64,000 nt of DNA from Apostichopus japonicus (GCF_037975245.1 NC_092566.1:17705001-17769000); one strand, 5' to 3'. Positions 49,987 through 62,920 are shown, counted from the first letter of the stretch. Notes: generated by a model not told the origin, from the sequence alone. Translations and numbers: made by a program.

Positions 49987-50022
<36 letters not shown>
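49703..50022. repeat. TA microsatellite, about 320 bp
   Basis: TA repeats broken by TAAATA, TGTATA and CATATA. The 50023-51000 stretch after it holds no gene or repeat that I can name. Confidence 0.95.
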
Positions 50023-50024
<2 letters not shown>

Positions 50025-51009
50025 GCACAACTTCGACGACCTTCCAGAGCCAGTCCCAGAGCCAGTCCCATAAATTATGAGCATTCTACATTGTCAGTAA
50101 GGTATCTCCACAGGTCATATCGTCAGGGATCATAACACAACAATGATATCATTTATACAAAATCTCTTTCAAACTTAAAGATTCATAGGAGTTTAAAAGG
50201 CTAATGTTTGCACACACACAAAAAAATTGTTAACTATTCATAACTACATATATAGTATACAATAACGCTTAAAGTTCTTTTTTTTTTCCTCGTAAGCTTG
50301 AATACTGCCATAGCCTTGAGCAACTCTATATATAGTCAAAAGCCATTGTATAGCCATGCTTTTATATGAAGTATAAGCCTATTCGTATCAACTATTCGTA
50401 AATGCAGTCTTGTGAATATTGTTTTGGGGTTTTTGTTTTATGTACTTTCAGTTGTCGGTTGACCTTAAATTTGAGACGGAGGTGTTTTTGAGATCGTGTT
50501 TGGAAGTAGAAAAAGTCAATCAATGAAAAATAATTCAGTAGAAATTGAACACGACTTGTTTATGTCGCTAAGTTCATTGGCAACACCACATGCAAAGGCC
50601 CTTTCCACAAAATATGGTGGTAGTTTTAACAGTATAAATAAATGCTGATCTGAATGTTTGAATTCAAAATTTCAGTTAGTGAGGATATTTAATACATCTA
50701 AATATAAGCACTTAAAATAAGTTTACTTTATAAATTTCCAATGAAAAAAAGTGTGAGGGAGGGGGAAGGAGGAGGAACAGTCTATTTTTATAAATGTCCG
50801 GTTTCCAACCAGTGCCGTGTGCATGTTACGAAATCATAACACAAAGATATTAAGATAATGCATACCTGCTAGTGCGGCATTAAAACTAGCTGTTCCTTTT
50901 TAGTCCTAGTATGCTATTCTCAATTGTCACAGTTGGTTTTATCTGTGTGTATAGGCAATGTCTGCTTTATTACAAATCCTTGCTTCACCGTGACCTTTTT
51001 CGGTTTCGT

Positions 51010-51290
51010 TTTTTGCGACCCCGTGTTGTGATTTCCTTATAGGCTAGTAGTAGCAATCCATCTCTATAAGGCTTAAAGGCATGATCACCAAATATTTATT
51101 GTAGTGCGCGTGCGCGCTACAATAAATATTGTAGTGCGCGTGCGCGCTACAATAAATATTGTAGTGCGCGTGCGCGCTACGTTTGCGACCCCGTGTTGTG
51201 ATTTCCTTATAGGCTAGTAGCGATCTATCTCTATAAGGCATGATCACCAAATATTTATTGTAGTGTGCGTGCGCGCTACAATATTGGCAT
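51010..51290. repeat. GCGC-rich tandem repeat inside a larger duplication
   Basis: TAGTGCGCGTGCGCGCTACA plus ATAAATATTG forms a 30-bp unit present three times at 51092-51180 and once more near 51259. The surrounding block GCGACCCCGTGTTGTGATTT to GCATGATCACC (from about 51016) is repeated from 51184. The core GTAGTGCGCG...GCGCGCTAC is itself an inverted repeat. Confidence 0.85.
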
Positions 51291-51449
51291 TACTTGCCAA
51301 GTGAACAATACCTTCATAACTGGACGCTGAAACTTCAAGTTTCATATAGTCTCTGTACATTTGCAGTTTCAGAGGCTAACTGCGTAGGCAACTTATTCTG
51401 AGGCGCTCACAAGCGCCCTCACTTTATAGGTATGACTATACTCTCTGGT

Positions 51450-51974
51450 ATACACACTGTCAAGCATTTTTAAAAGCAAAAACATAAGCCGGAAAATTAA
51501 GCTTAGGATCTTTGAGACTTTATTAAAGAGTATTTTTTTGTACAATTGCGAACTGTGGGGCACAATGAAGGATCTTGATCGCAAAATTGACACTTTTCAA
51601 AGGAGACTACTTCGAAATATTCTCAACATTAGATGGACCAATAATAATTGGTTATCAAATGATGAGCTCTACAACGAAACCAACCAAACACCTTGGTCAT
51701 CGATAGTCGCACATAGAAGATTGAGATTTTTCGGTCATGTAGAAAGACTCCAAGAGGACGCTCCGGCAAAGGTTGCTTTAAGAGAAGCACTGAGACATAT
51801 TGCTAAACCAGTTGGAAGGCCCGTGACTACATTGCTTGGAAAAATAAAATCGCAATTCAAGGACATTAATATTAACAATTTCGAAGAAGCAATAAACCTT
51901 GCGCAAGATCGTGATACGTGGCGGAGGTTAATCACTGAGCATGTCGGATAGACGAGACTCAACTTACTACTACT
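51450..51974 (+). mobile_element. 5'-truncated non-LTR retrotransposon with 15-bp target duplication
   Basis: ACTATACTCTCTGGT occurs at 51435-51449 and again at 51975-51989, bounding the insert. The insert holds only the C-terminal end of a LINE polyprotein and ends in a short TAC-repeat tail. This is the usual structure of an aborted target-primed insertion. Confidence 0.85.
51463..51951 (+). pseudogene. C-terminal fragment of LINE reverse transcriptase polyprotein
   Basis: The frame is open from about 51463 and reads KIKLRIFETLLKSIFLYNCE, LWGT, FQRRLLRNILNIRW, ELYNET, AHRRLRFFGHVERL, GRPVTTLLGKI and AQDRDTWRRLI, ending HVG and TAG. This is the well-known tail of many LINE ORF2 proteins (helical region plus RLRFxGHxxR and D-R-xxWR motifs). 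The reverse transcriptase core is absent. Confidence 0.88.
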
Positions 51975-52730
51975 ACTATACTCTCTGGTGTGTTGTCCGC
52001 TCCAAAAAAATAACACCATGAGCAACCGCAAGTTCTTCCTAAACACTGCAAGCACTCCACGCGCACTACAATACTGCGTATTTGCAGGCAAATGCAGTTC
52101 TAGTTAGTCTTTGGTGATTGATTGATTTTAACTGCACATTTTGATTGGTTTGATCGCACACTATCTGCAACTTTGTAAACAACAACAAAACGTATCGAAA
52201 CTAGGGGAAACCAATCACGTCGCAATATGGAAACATCTGATCTGTCCTTTGGCTGTGTTTTGTTTCTCGCTACACGGCTCCCGACCAACCGCCGTGTAGC
52301 CTTGTCGACCCATAAACTTTGTTTGGAAAAGCAAAGCTTAGGGTTACACCCATGGTTATAGTTTCATTTGCGTTCCATGTATTAATACAATTTGTTCATA
52401 TATAGTTCGACATTATATGAAGAATACACTTGCACAATATCGCAGACGAACCGAATCACCAGGTCAATCGTGGCATTCACTTTGTGCACTTCATGCTTTT
52501 CACCTCGAAAAATAAAATAAAAAGGGGGGGGGGAACGAAAAATAGAATTGTTCTTATTCCTTAGATCTCGTGTCGATTTCCAAATACCCTTATTTTTCTA
52601 AAAAATGAGTACAATAAAAGCAATGGCCAAATAAATGGGTTAAATACACTAAAATCAGGACTAAAGGGAAGCAAACTAATTAAATTATACTACGAGAAAC
52701 GGCTAACGTAATATTTAGCGTTAAAGGCAT

Positions 52731-53136
52731 TGAAGAATCGCCCCCAAACCGCTTGCCGCCCTCTGAAAAAAAAAAAGAGTAAACTTTCCGTTGCTTGCAA
52801 GTGAAGTTTACTTCTTGTCGCTACAAAATACAGACAGTAATGAAACGTGATACCTTGTTATCTTTTATCTGGACCTGAGATCAGGGAGTTCTATAACAAC
52901 TACCTACTGAGATGTCCATCACTGCTATATGTACAATGTGTTGTGAGTATATTGACCGTTGCTGCATGTATCGACTGTACACTTTAGTGTCTAATTACCG
53001 ACGGTAGCAAGCTGTGTTTTCCTATTTTCTGGGATCGATGGGGGTGTCTAACACTTCTGTTACACCTCATTCGAAACTAGGTCAGATTACTGGCATCAGA
53101 CGTTTTTTTTTGTGCGCGAGTCTTCACTCCCTTTAA
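52731..53136. mobile_element. MITE with TTAA termini, second copy
   Basis: It begins TTAAAGGCATTGAAGAATCG and ends CGAGTCTTCACTCCCTTTAA, a clean inverted repeat with TTAA on both outer edges. The interior matches the copy at 40701-41051 with an extra stretch of about 50 bp (CAGGGAGTTCTATAACAACT). No ORF. Confidence 0.85.
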
Positions 53137-56100
53137 GAGTCTGTTACGTGTGTACTGCCATCAAAAGTTCCCGAGGTATACGAATCGAGGAAGACGTCGG
53201 GGTGTCACGCCATGGCGGGAACCAGGATTATCGACATTGTATTTTTCTTCACCCAAGCTTTACTTTATCATTATGTCAAATGTGATGTAATAAAATATAT
53301 TGAGATACAGTCTGTGAATCAATCCATTTCAAGAAATTGAGTGGGTAACTCAATTGTTGGAACCCAAAACAATTACTTTTGCCCCTTCCGGTTTTGGAAA
53401 TATAGTTTTCAACAGCCATTGCAAATAGTAAATTTAATAGTAACATCCTGGATATTAGTCTTTGCTTTTTTATGTTTACAATGAAAGAAATAAAATAAAA
53501 ACTTTGGGTGGTAAATGAAAAAGGATGTTTAATTAGTTTTTTGAAACCAAAGAAAATTTCTTCTTTGGAAGATACAGAACAATTGCCAAGATATCTGCTC
53601 TCTAAATCCATCAAAAGAAAAAAAAAACAACGTGACAGTCCTTCACATGTCCTTTCGTCGTGAATTTTGCAAAAGTAACTGGAATTAAATATGATTATTT
53701 TCGTAAAATATGTATATAAAGAATATTATGTTCTTATTTTCATTTGGTTTAATTTTTCCTGATGGATTTTGAAGACTCCAAGATGGGGACACGTTGGCCT
53801 CCTTGCATGAGAAAAAAGGAAGAGTTTTACGCAATCTGTAACTACAAGTTTCGTTTTCTTGCGCAGGAAGTCACTTGTATAGGCTATACCGTATTTACCA
53901 CACTAACGTAGTAGATTGGCGAAGTCCCTTTCCTCCGGTCAAAACAAGATTTATTTACAAAATATCGATAACAAATAGAGAAAGAGATTACAAAGCTATA
54001 GTGACCATTTCTTAATAACTAGGAGTTTTACAAACGAGGTAATGGACCATGTAATTTTTTTATATACCATTGGTTATAGTTGTGAACAAATTGTTCTTAT
54101 TGGTTTAACCTTTCATATCAGCCGTTGTTGTTTGTGAAAAGGTTGCTGCAGTCGCCATACGCAGTGAACTAAATCCAAAGTAGATCCTCCTAAATACTTT
54201 ACTTGACGTTTGGGGGGGGGGGGGGGGATGAAATTACATGCTGATGAATGGTATAGGCCGCACGCTTTTGTTACTTACGATTGACCGTACATCAGTTAAA
54301 CAATGGATATTTAACAAAAGGGTATTTCAGTAGAGGGGGAAAACACGTTTTAGGCATTTTTTAATTAAAAGGAAGTTTTTGTTTGAGTTTGATGTACTGA
54401 AATACATAACGATAAATTAGTATCAGCAAGTTAGTGAAAAGTCTTTTCATGAAGTAAAATTCGAAATTTGTGAAGGCTCCCTATTTGCTTGTGATTATAA
54501 TGCTAATTACCAAAGAAGTCTGGTTGGCCAAATGTTGACAAATTGAATCGATTTCGTGGATTCATTACGTAACTTATATACTGGGTGGATGTAAACTTAT
54601 AGCAGACATATCGAATTTCGATTAATCCTTTCATTGGTAGTCCAAGCACGGGATTTATAACGACTCTTTGATCAGATTCTAATTGTATGCAGGGGCGAGT
54701 CCAGGAATTAAACAAAGCAACCAAAAATAAGGGGGTGAGGAATGCAATTATACATGGCCCGCTGGGTTTGTTGAAGCTGACTCTCCATGTTGGGGGCGCT
54801 GGGATTTTCATTCTCAGAAGAAAAGAAAATCAAATTGTGCCAAATATACTATATACTGTTGTATTTCTTGTTTGTGAGATTGAAAAGGGGACGAAGGTAT
54901 GTATCGCCACCCCTCCCCCCCCCCTTCCCCGACTTCACTCACATCATTTGGCTTCGCGTCTGGTTTATATAAGAGTAACGGTAGCATATAAGTTAAATGT
55001 GCGATCCAAATAGATTAAGAGGCATGACAAGTATACCAGTTCCAACACTGGCGCCATATTGCCTACAGCATTGCAGCTGGCTGGTTTTTACGAATTAAGG
55101 AAATAAAACAACAATGAGAACTATTTCACTAAAAAGTCAATAACAATGATGAGGCTTACAATTCGGGGTTGTGACCTTGGCAAAGAATTATGAAAAGGAA
55201 CAATCGTTCTTCCTCAACGTCTACAGCACAAAACCGCGAACCAAAAAAATTGTCACTATATTAAAAAAAAGGCAAAGAAAGAAATGGTGCAGTAATATAA
55301 AGTTATACCTAAAAATTACGAATACGGATGAATGAATTGACACTTCATAGAATAAAAACAGACCACAAACAAATATGTTAAGGTAACTAGGCATATTGTA
55401 CTACCAGTACAGCAGACAGTAGGAATGGTCGCTTTGAAACGTGGCCGTCTGCGTAATTTTTTTTTCCTAGAACGAATAAGGGCATCGGCCAATCAAATCT
55501 CTGGATTCCAAACATGTGACGCTTTTTCAAAAGCCATGTTCTGAATCTTTTTTTTACTAATTTTGACCCCAGATTATGAACGACAATCCTTCATTATTAT
55601 AAGATGTAGATCCCCAACAACCCACTTTCTAAACCCTAACTCTGATTTCAAACGAATTTGTAAATTCCTGAAAAACCTGAAACCCTTATCCGTCCTAGGA
55701 ATAAAAATTAGGCTGGCCGTCTGGCATGATCTCTCTAGGTAGTACAGTACAAACAAATGTCGAGTGTGTGGATTGTAGTGTTAGAGTATACAACAGCAGC
55801 TGAGACACATGGTTTGTGAGACACATGGTTTGTGATATCCCATCATAAACAATAATCTAGATGATTGCCCATATGATGCCGCACATTATTATATTGGTGA
55901 AAATGATCAATTTAAGCGGTATGATTTTTAATTATCGGATTAAAGTAATTAATAATGATTGTTGTGTACATACTTATGCAAATTATCTGTTAATCTGCTA
56001 TTAATTCGTGTTGTCATTGTTCATATTGTTGTTGTTTATTATTTAATATTGTTGTCGTTATTTTCTGAACCATCTGAATTTAGATTTCCTATATTCACAG

Positions 56101-57290
56101 AAAGTCTGAGGCTGATAATCTAAATTTGACAGAGCAAGTTAATTGACAACCAGAGTACACCAAAATTTGCCACATCGTCTAGACTATATCACCAAAGTGT
56201 GACAAATTGTCTACCAAGACACAAACGTTCTATCTATGCATTCTACCGAAATTACCTGACAATAAAGTGAGTGACGAATTGTATATATACTAGTACGAGC
56301 ATATCACAAGAAGTGTGACTTGGACTATCACCAGGATATCCCAGTTTTCATCGTTGGAATTTACAGTAACTCGCGAGGCAACTTTTATAGTAGATGTTAT
56401 TGACCAGGGATTTTTTTATCTCAGTGTAAAACCTTTTTTTTTTTCCTTCTTCGCAAGTGGGGGAGGGAGAGATGAGGAGGAGAGTAATAAAAAACATAAG
56501 TTCAACCACATGATAATATTATTAAATATATGTGTGAAGTTCCATACGGTTGCTAGCCCCCCCCCCCCCACCACCCCCACCCTAACCGATCTTCCCATAA
56601 GGATGAACAACTTTACAGGTCAACACTTTGCAAACAAAGAAGATATCTTGAGATTAAATTGTCAACAGTTTTGGACAAAGGAGTCGAAGGTTTGAAATGA
56701 AATGTCGAAAGTTTAACGTGTTTTTACTAATTCCAATTTTCAGTAAAGTGTGTTCAAATATAATAAATTATATTGTTCTGAAACGCTCCAAATCACAATA
56801 CAAATAGTGCATTAGAGTGTTTTAGCACAAGTCACGTATATAGATGGGTGGAGCTGCTATGCAGTTTTTCAGCGGTAACCTAAAAAAGGTACAAGAACTT
56901 GCATTTTGAAATCAAATGTATAAGTTAACTTTCAGTTAGGTTATTATTACAAAGAATACATAGATTGTGCTACCATAGCAACGGATAAGCAAACAATAAC
57001 AGCGAAAATGGGACACAAAAGGGACCTTGATAAGTGAAAAATAAATCAATTTAACCATTTAATTTAATTTTAACTACTAACAATGGAATACCGTTTATAC
57101 TATAAAAGGTATAAAGAGTTATACTAGATTCTACCGACGCAACATCTTAACTCAAAATGATAACCGGTTAGTTGTTCGTGTAGTTTTCGTTTTCACAGTG
57201 GGAAATTTGGTTTAAACCTTTTCATCTCACCGATAGGAGTATAAACAGAGTTTGGGTTGGAATGCGGTGAGCTTGGATAGGGGTGTGCAG
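53137..57290. other. AT-rich region without a recognisable gene
   Basis: I see no splice-bounded exon with conserved motifs. Short frames at 53276-53614, 54503-54811 and 56315-56695 have no recognisable domain. G- and C-runs occur at 54211-54227, 54912-54924 and 56555-56572. A CAGGGGCGAGTCCAGG stretch at 54690-54705 resembles one end of a hAT-type MITE, but no matching second end was found. Confidence 0.5.
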
Positions 57291-57299
57291 TTGGAGGGG

Positions 57300-57615
57300 G
57301 GGGGGGGGGTAGACGAGGATTGGGCTAAGGCGACGGACTTGTGATCGAAGGATGGCTGGTTCGATTCCTGCCTAGTTCATTACGTTGTGTCCTTTTGCAA
57401 GATGCTTGATCTCAATTGCCTCTCTCCACCCAGGGGTTAAATGGCGGTTACCTATGAGGTAACTTGTCATTGGGGCAGTATATAACTGCAACCGATTCGA
57501 GGGATTGTCTTTGGGACAGGTTATCATTGACCAGGGGTAATATGACGTCTGTTAAGCGCTTTGCAACGGCGCTGGTATAAAGCGCTATTTTGGTTGAACA
57601 TTGTTATCATTATTT
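57300..57615 (+). mobile_element. tRNA-derived SINE
   Basis: A tRNA-like head carries TGGGCTAAGGCG (A box region) and GGTTCGATTCC (B box, about 57358). A body follows with GCAAGATGCTTGATCTCAAT, CTCTCCACCCAGGGGTTAAA and GCGCTTTGCAACGGCGCTGG, and a tail TAAAGCGCTATTTTGG ending in TTGTTATCATTATT. The tail resembles LINE 3' ends used by partner SINEs. It sits directly after a run of G. Confidence 0.75.
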
Positions 57616-57939
57616 AAGGGGATGGCAGTACATCAGAAAAATTTCGACTTTGCATCTTGTTATGTTGACTTTTCATTTCAAAATTTTGACATTCCATAAC
57701 TGTGATATTGTATCTGATATTTTGAACCTTTTTTGTTTGTGAAAAAATAGACATTGTATCATATAAGCGCGTGTGGTATTGTGTGTTATTTTCCCCGTGT
57801 CACTGTTTTGTATGATCTAAAGGTCACGTACAGTTTTTTGAGCTTCAGTTTACTGTTCAGGTTGTATGGTATACTATAACTCGATGATTGTCAGGGCCAT
57901 GTATAGTATCGAGGAAAGATCCAGTTTTTCCCATGTAGG

Positions 57940-58215
57940 TGTTTGTCACCTGTACCGAACAATGCTAGTTCTGTTTTGGTGACATATTTGCCTTACTCTA
58001 GAGATCAATCAGGATGCTAACCAACTCGAAATCATTTGTGATTCCATTTCCTAAGGCCGGATCTCGAAAGAGATACTTTGAGCAGACTTTTGTTAATGAA
58101 ACGGAGGTAAACGACAAACGCAAATGAACATATCTATAATTGAATTCGTAATGAGTTGGAAAATCGAGAACAGTGAAACAACTTCCAGCCTCCACTGGGA
58201 TTCGAACCCGGGCCT
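57940..58215 (-). mobile_element. Second copy of the 9.9-10.2 kb SINE family
   Basis: TTTGTCACCTGTACCGAACA, TTTTGGTGACATATTTGCCT and GGATCTCGAAAGAGATACTT match 10070-10200. TTCGTAATGAGTTGGAAAA through the B-box GGGATTCGAACCC (58197-58209) matches 9895-9960. The orders differ between loci (the tRNA-like part is on the other side), so the two copies are rearranged relative to each other. A partial third copy is at 63062-63137. Confidence 0.6.
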
Positions 58216-58218
58216 CGT

Positions 58219-58491
<273 letters not shown>

Positions 58492-59011
58492 GTAAATGCT
58501 GTTGTTTCACTTTGTTGGTTTACGAACTTGTACACTTAAACAGTGATATTCTAAGCAGGCGTTTTAAAACAATTAGTGTTTATTATGTTTATTATTTCCA
58601 TATTAGCATTACTTGATTCTCGTTCTTGTGATAGTTTGTAAATTGCATCTGGCAACAACAGAATGAATGATGTCATCACGGCAAATCAGTTGAATTATTA
58701 TTGAATTATTTTTTTCTGTAAAATATTTAACTCATTTAATTACCAAAGGAAAATAATACTTCTACAAAAAAAAAAAAAAAAAAAATAGGTTGCATTTGCA
58801 TGAAAATGGAGCAACTGACAGCTGTAGGCAAACTTATACCAAAAAGATCAAATGTTAAGGATAAATCAACACGAAGATTATAAAAGGAATGTAAAGCTTA
58901 TATTATAAACCGCTCCCTGGCAGGTTCGAAGGTTTGGCCTTTTATTCAATTTAACATATTACTTGAGTTTTCTTTCTATTCAAAACAGTCGTTACAATAC
59001 ATGTGCTACTG

Positions 59012-59519
59012 CAGGGATGTGCTCAGGATTTCCTGAGTGCCCGGTATACTGATTGCCGTCCTGGGGGAGGGGTCTAAGGGGAAGGGAGTTTCCCCTCCCC
59101 TTTGAGAAATTTTTCGATATTTGAAGGTTCTCAAATGCCAAATGCTGGCACTTGTGTAGCTTTTTAAGCAAATACACAATTACTAGTTTTGCTATCAGTT
59201 TACATTTTAAAATTTTAATTAGTGAGATATGTTACGCAACTGGTAAAAGATATTAGTTTGTTTCAAAGAGATTTTACAAGGGACCGATTGAGAGCCGTAA
59301 GTAATGTTTCTTGCATGCGTAACTGATGCATTATTAGTCTGTATGATTTTGGCATAGACTAGGCCCAATTTATGTTGAATACGGTACATTGTAGGGAATG
59401 TCGGGATTTTAGATTTTAGTGCTGGGCGGGATTACGATTTTTAAGACAGTGCTGCATGGGCGGTAGTTTTTAGTGCTGGGCGGGGCCGTCCAGTGCCGCC
59501 CAGCGTGGGCACATCCCTG
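59012..59519. mobile_element. MITE with CAGGGATGTGC inverted termini
   Basis: The left end CAGGGATGTGC and right end GCACATCCCTG are perfect inverted repeats. The interior has CTGGGGGAGGGGTCTAAGGG and TCCCCTCCCCTTTGAGAAAT, very like the core of the hAT-type elements at 16241 and 18139, and several AGTGCTGGGCGGG repeats near the right end. No clear 8-bp target duplication was found. Confidence 0.7.
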
Positions 59520-59649
59520 CACTGTAATATCTCGTTTACTCTGACCTCTTACCTTTGACTTCATAAATTGCAAACAAGAAAACGACCACACGACTAAATT
59601 TATGCTCTCATATGATAAACGTGGGAAAGTACAATAAATAAATTTAAAA

Positions 59650-60345
59650 AAATATGTTAACTTTGTCTGAATGCAGTGTTTAGTATAAGTCATTTATATC
59701 GCTTCAATAATAGTTTCAATTTTTCTAGCGCGAATATCATTAAAAAAAAAACACTTGCTATGTACTTGCTATAAAAAACTTGCTATAAACTTGCTATAGT
59801 GTATCAAGTATCAAGTATATATGTATAGTATATACTATTATAATTATTTATTAAAAATTATATTAAACATCATAATTAAATTATAATTATATAATAAACA
59901 CTTGCTATGTAAACTTGTTATAATTTTTTTGTTAACTTAGTAGACTGAATCAGTATATAGTATAAGTAATTTATATCGCTTCCAAAATGTTTTCAATTTT
60001 TATAGCGCGAATATCATTTTAAGAAAACACTTGCTATGTACTTGCTACAAAATACTTGCTACAAACTTGCTACAGTATATCTAGTATATAGTATATGTAT
60101 ACATAGTTTTTATTATTATAGTTATATATTAAAAAATTATTAAAATTTATTAAATATTGTATTAAGAATGATAATTAAATTAAAATTATAAAATAGACAC
60201 TTGCTATGTACTTGCTATGTTAACTAGCTATAAAAAAAATATGTTAACTTAGTAGACTGGATGCAGTGTATAGTAGAAGTCATTTATATCGCTTCAATAA
60301 GTGTTTCAATTTTTCTAGCGCGAATATCATTTAAAAAAAACACTT
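59650..60345. repeat. AT-rich tandem repeat, about 280-315 bp unit
   Basis: TTTATATCGCTTC plus TTTCAATTTTTCTAGCGCGA and AATATCATT recur at 59693, 59970 and 60283. Between them lie ACACTTGCTATGTACTTGCT variants and ATTA-rich stretches. It also contains short internal repeats of ACTTGCTAT. Confidence 0.8.
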
Positions 60346-60855
60346 TTTTTGCCCTCCGTTTATTTCAACTATACATTAATATACAAATAACATATCCATT
60401 CAAAAATAGCAAAAATTAAATAAAAATGAAGTTGAGAATTACCATGCAGTATAATAACGACCAACGTGGCGGATAGAAAACAAATAAATATAATAAGAAC
60501 AATTAGGAGAAGTACTACAATTGATAGAAACACTACAAGAATCCCAGACTTACTTACAAAAATATTACAACGAATAGCAGCAAAATATAAGATTTGAGGA
60601 TGCGGAAATTGCGAAATATTAAATATTTGAGATATTTATTAATGAGGAGAAAGCATCCTTGCGTTCCTCGAAATTAATTTTATTCTTATTATTCTTTTTG
60701 TTATGTCTAAATATATAGTTCTCCACCTTTAATGCAAACGTGAACTTATGAAATAAATTCATTAAAACTTAAGGTCTTGTTTTGACGCTTGGTACTGAAA
60801 ATATTGAACTTAAGATGAAGAATGAGAATGAGAAAATTATAACCGTGACGTTTCT

Positions 60856-61179
60856 TTAATAAAACCCAAAGAAAAAATCCTCTTTTGTGAAGTGAATATT
60901 TATACCAATAACCTTACTGACTACTTCCCCTGTAAAAGAAGAAGTGCTGTGACACTCCCAGAAAAGGTGATGAATGGTTTCAATTTCAATTTTACAGAAT
61001 GAACATAACGTGTTGTCAGAGATACCTATGAGTTTAAGGAATCTGTTGGTTGGAAGAATTCTATGTAAGAAACGGAATTGAAAGTAGGAGAGTCTCGTCT
61101 CAGAAATAGAGTGCCAGGGCACACTGAAAATGATACTCCAATCGTGACAGGTGAAACCCCTATAAACTCTGCAAAACAC
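60856..61179 (-). pseudogene. L1/Tx1-like LINE ORF2 C-terminal remnant
   Basis: The minus-strand frame reads ETRLSYFQFRFLHRILPTNR, then LKLIGISDNTLCSFCKIEIE and TIHHLFWECHSTSSF. The pattern (FQxRxLHRILPTN, then CxxC, IxHLFWEC) is the C-terminal CCHC-type end of L1-clade LINE polyproteins. The catalytic regions are absent. The frame stops soon after, so it is a decayed 3' piece. Confidence 0.82.
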
Positions 61180-62640
61180 TACTATATCTGTTCTGAAAAT
61201 GCTCCTGTTAGTAGGAAGACTATGTGGCGTGATAAGTTATAAATAAAGGCTACGAGAAATTAAATTACCATGACAAAAGAATTATTTAAAACAAAAATAC
61301 AAATATAACAACAATAATAAAACTATATTCTGCAATTGATGCTAAGTTTGCTCCGATTTTATTGAACGCGGTTTACGAAATACCAATTGGGTGATTTCGA
61401 CCATTCATCTACAATTTTTTTATCTCCTCACATCTGGTCCTCCAAATAAAGAAGTACAAAAAAAAGAAGCAGAAACAGGTAATTAACTGCGTGGGTTTAA
61501 ATTAAATTGTCCGTAACGGAGTATGAAAGAATTTTCATGCCATGTGTCGATATACAGTTGTACTCTTTACGACCTGGAAGAAAAAAGATCAGTCTATTTC
61601 AGCGTTTTATTTTGCCCGAATTTATTTAAATATTCACATTAATTTGACTTAATATAGATTTGACATTCGTGGTATCTACTTTAGGTTCGTTGATATATCC
61701 GCGGTAAAATTTGGTAGCCTTGCTGACCGATCAAATAGATCGAGAAAATTATATAGAGTCACATAACATTTATGTATCCAACCAAATTAGGGTAATGCTT
61801 GCCTTCAAAAACAAGTAATCTTCTACGACTGTTTTAACCAATTTAACCGCCAAAAAAAGTGATACATTGGTCAAATATTGTCTGCATTTTGCTTCTTTGT
61901 GGGCAAAACTTTACCCAAATTAGGTTGGATACATATTAATTAAGTAACCATTGATGGATCAAATATTCGCACAACTTTTTTTTATACTTTATTACAGTGC
62001 ATTATTCATAATATAAATGAACGAATATGTAGATATATTGTACACTGTCTATATCACACCGTTATATTGGAGGGTGTAACGCGTATCTCCTATAGTGCCG
62101 TACCAATCCCGTTAAGCCACAAAAGGAGCTATTTGCGTTGAGTAATCGATAATAATAATAATCCTACTCGACTAAACTAGTCGTGACTATAGCAGTGAAA
62201 ACAATCACCTTTATTTTTATTCTATTCTTATTATTCTTATTCTAATTCTTATTATTTGGTTTGGCCAACCTTTTGGTATTGTTCATGTTGGAGTATATAT
62301 ATATGCCGCTTTAATAACTGACACGGAATGGAATGGAATCTCTGACATGGTAGATTGCACACTGACAGAGGTAATACAGTTATTGTGCTTGCCGATGGAA
62401 TACCACCTATTTCATTTTCACATTTGTTCCAACGATTCCTTTGACTGAGCAACTGATTCAGCCGATCACTGATTTGTATTTCTGATATCGGAAAGTTTAA
62501 TCATTAGTGGAGACGTTCAATGCCTACAGTAGCCCCGTGGAAGGTTCACAATGGAGTAGAACTGGAATTAACGAAAACCAGGTAATAAACTTTATTCTTC
62601 TTTTTTTGTATCTATTTATTTACATGGAAAACATAAATAA
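61180..62640. other. AT-rich region without a recognisable gene
   Basis: No ORF with recognisable motifs. ATTATTCTTATTCTTATT-type simple sequence occurs at 62205-62260. TTTGGTTGGATACAT-like phrases recur near 61770 and 61920 but are too short to call. Confidence 0.4.
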
Positions 62641-62920
62641 AAATAACTGCAACAAGAAGATGCCTCGTTGAAGGAAAGATGTGACTCCCTAGAAGCCGAC
62701 CTCACTCAATAAGAGCAAGCAAATCAATTGAAAAAGCAGGAACGACATTCCCGTCGTAGTAATGTGCGGACTGTGTCGGGCCTTAAAACAACCGAAAATG
62801 ATGACTGTACGACTGAAAAAAATTGCGACAGAAATATTCAACAAAGTTGGAGAACCAGGGTACAGGATAGAGGGGGCCCACCGTGCTATAGACTATACGC
62901 TTAAGATCAAAGTGTAAAAT
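62640..62920 (+). pseudogene. LINE ORF1-like remnant
   Basis: Two frames carry readable pieces: SLEADLTQ, then EQANQLKKQERHSRRSNVRT, then KKIATEIFNKVGEPGYRIEG and AHRAIDYTLKIKV. A coiled coil followed by ERHSRRNN-R-V and AHR is the layout of L1-type ORF1 RNA-binding proteins. Stops and a frameshift show it is dead. It may belong to the same family as the remnant at 60856-61179, although on the opposite strand. Confidence 0.6.

Noticed and set aside
51092-51180. CRISPR-like short direct repeats
   Set aside because: Repeats are directly adjacent with no unique spacers, and the context is eukaryotic.
53276-53614. 112-codon minus-strand frame in the gene-poor region
   Set aside because: No recognisable motif, AT-driven composition, no splice or neighbour support.
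54687-55013. 108-codon frame starting MQGRVQELNKATKN
   Set aside because: Starts in a possible MITE end and has no domain; low-complexity Pro run from a C-tract.
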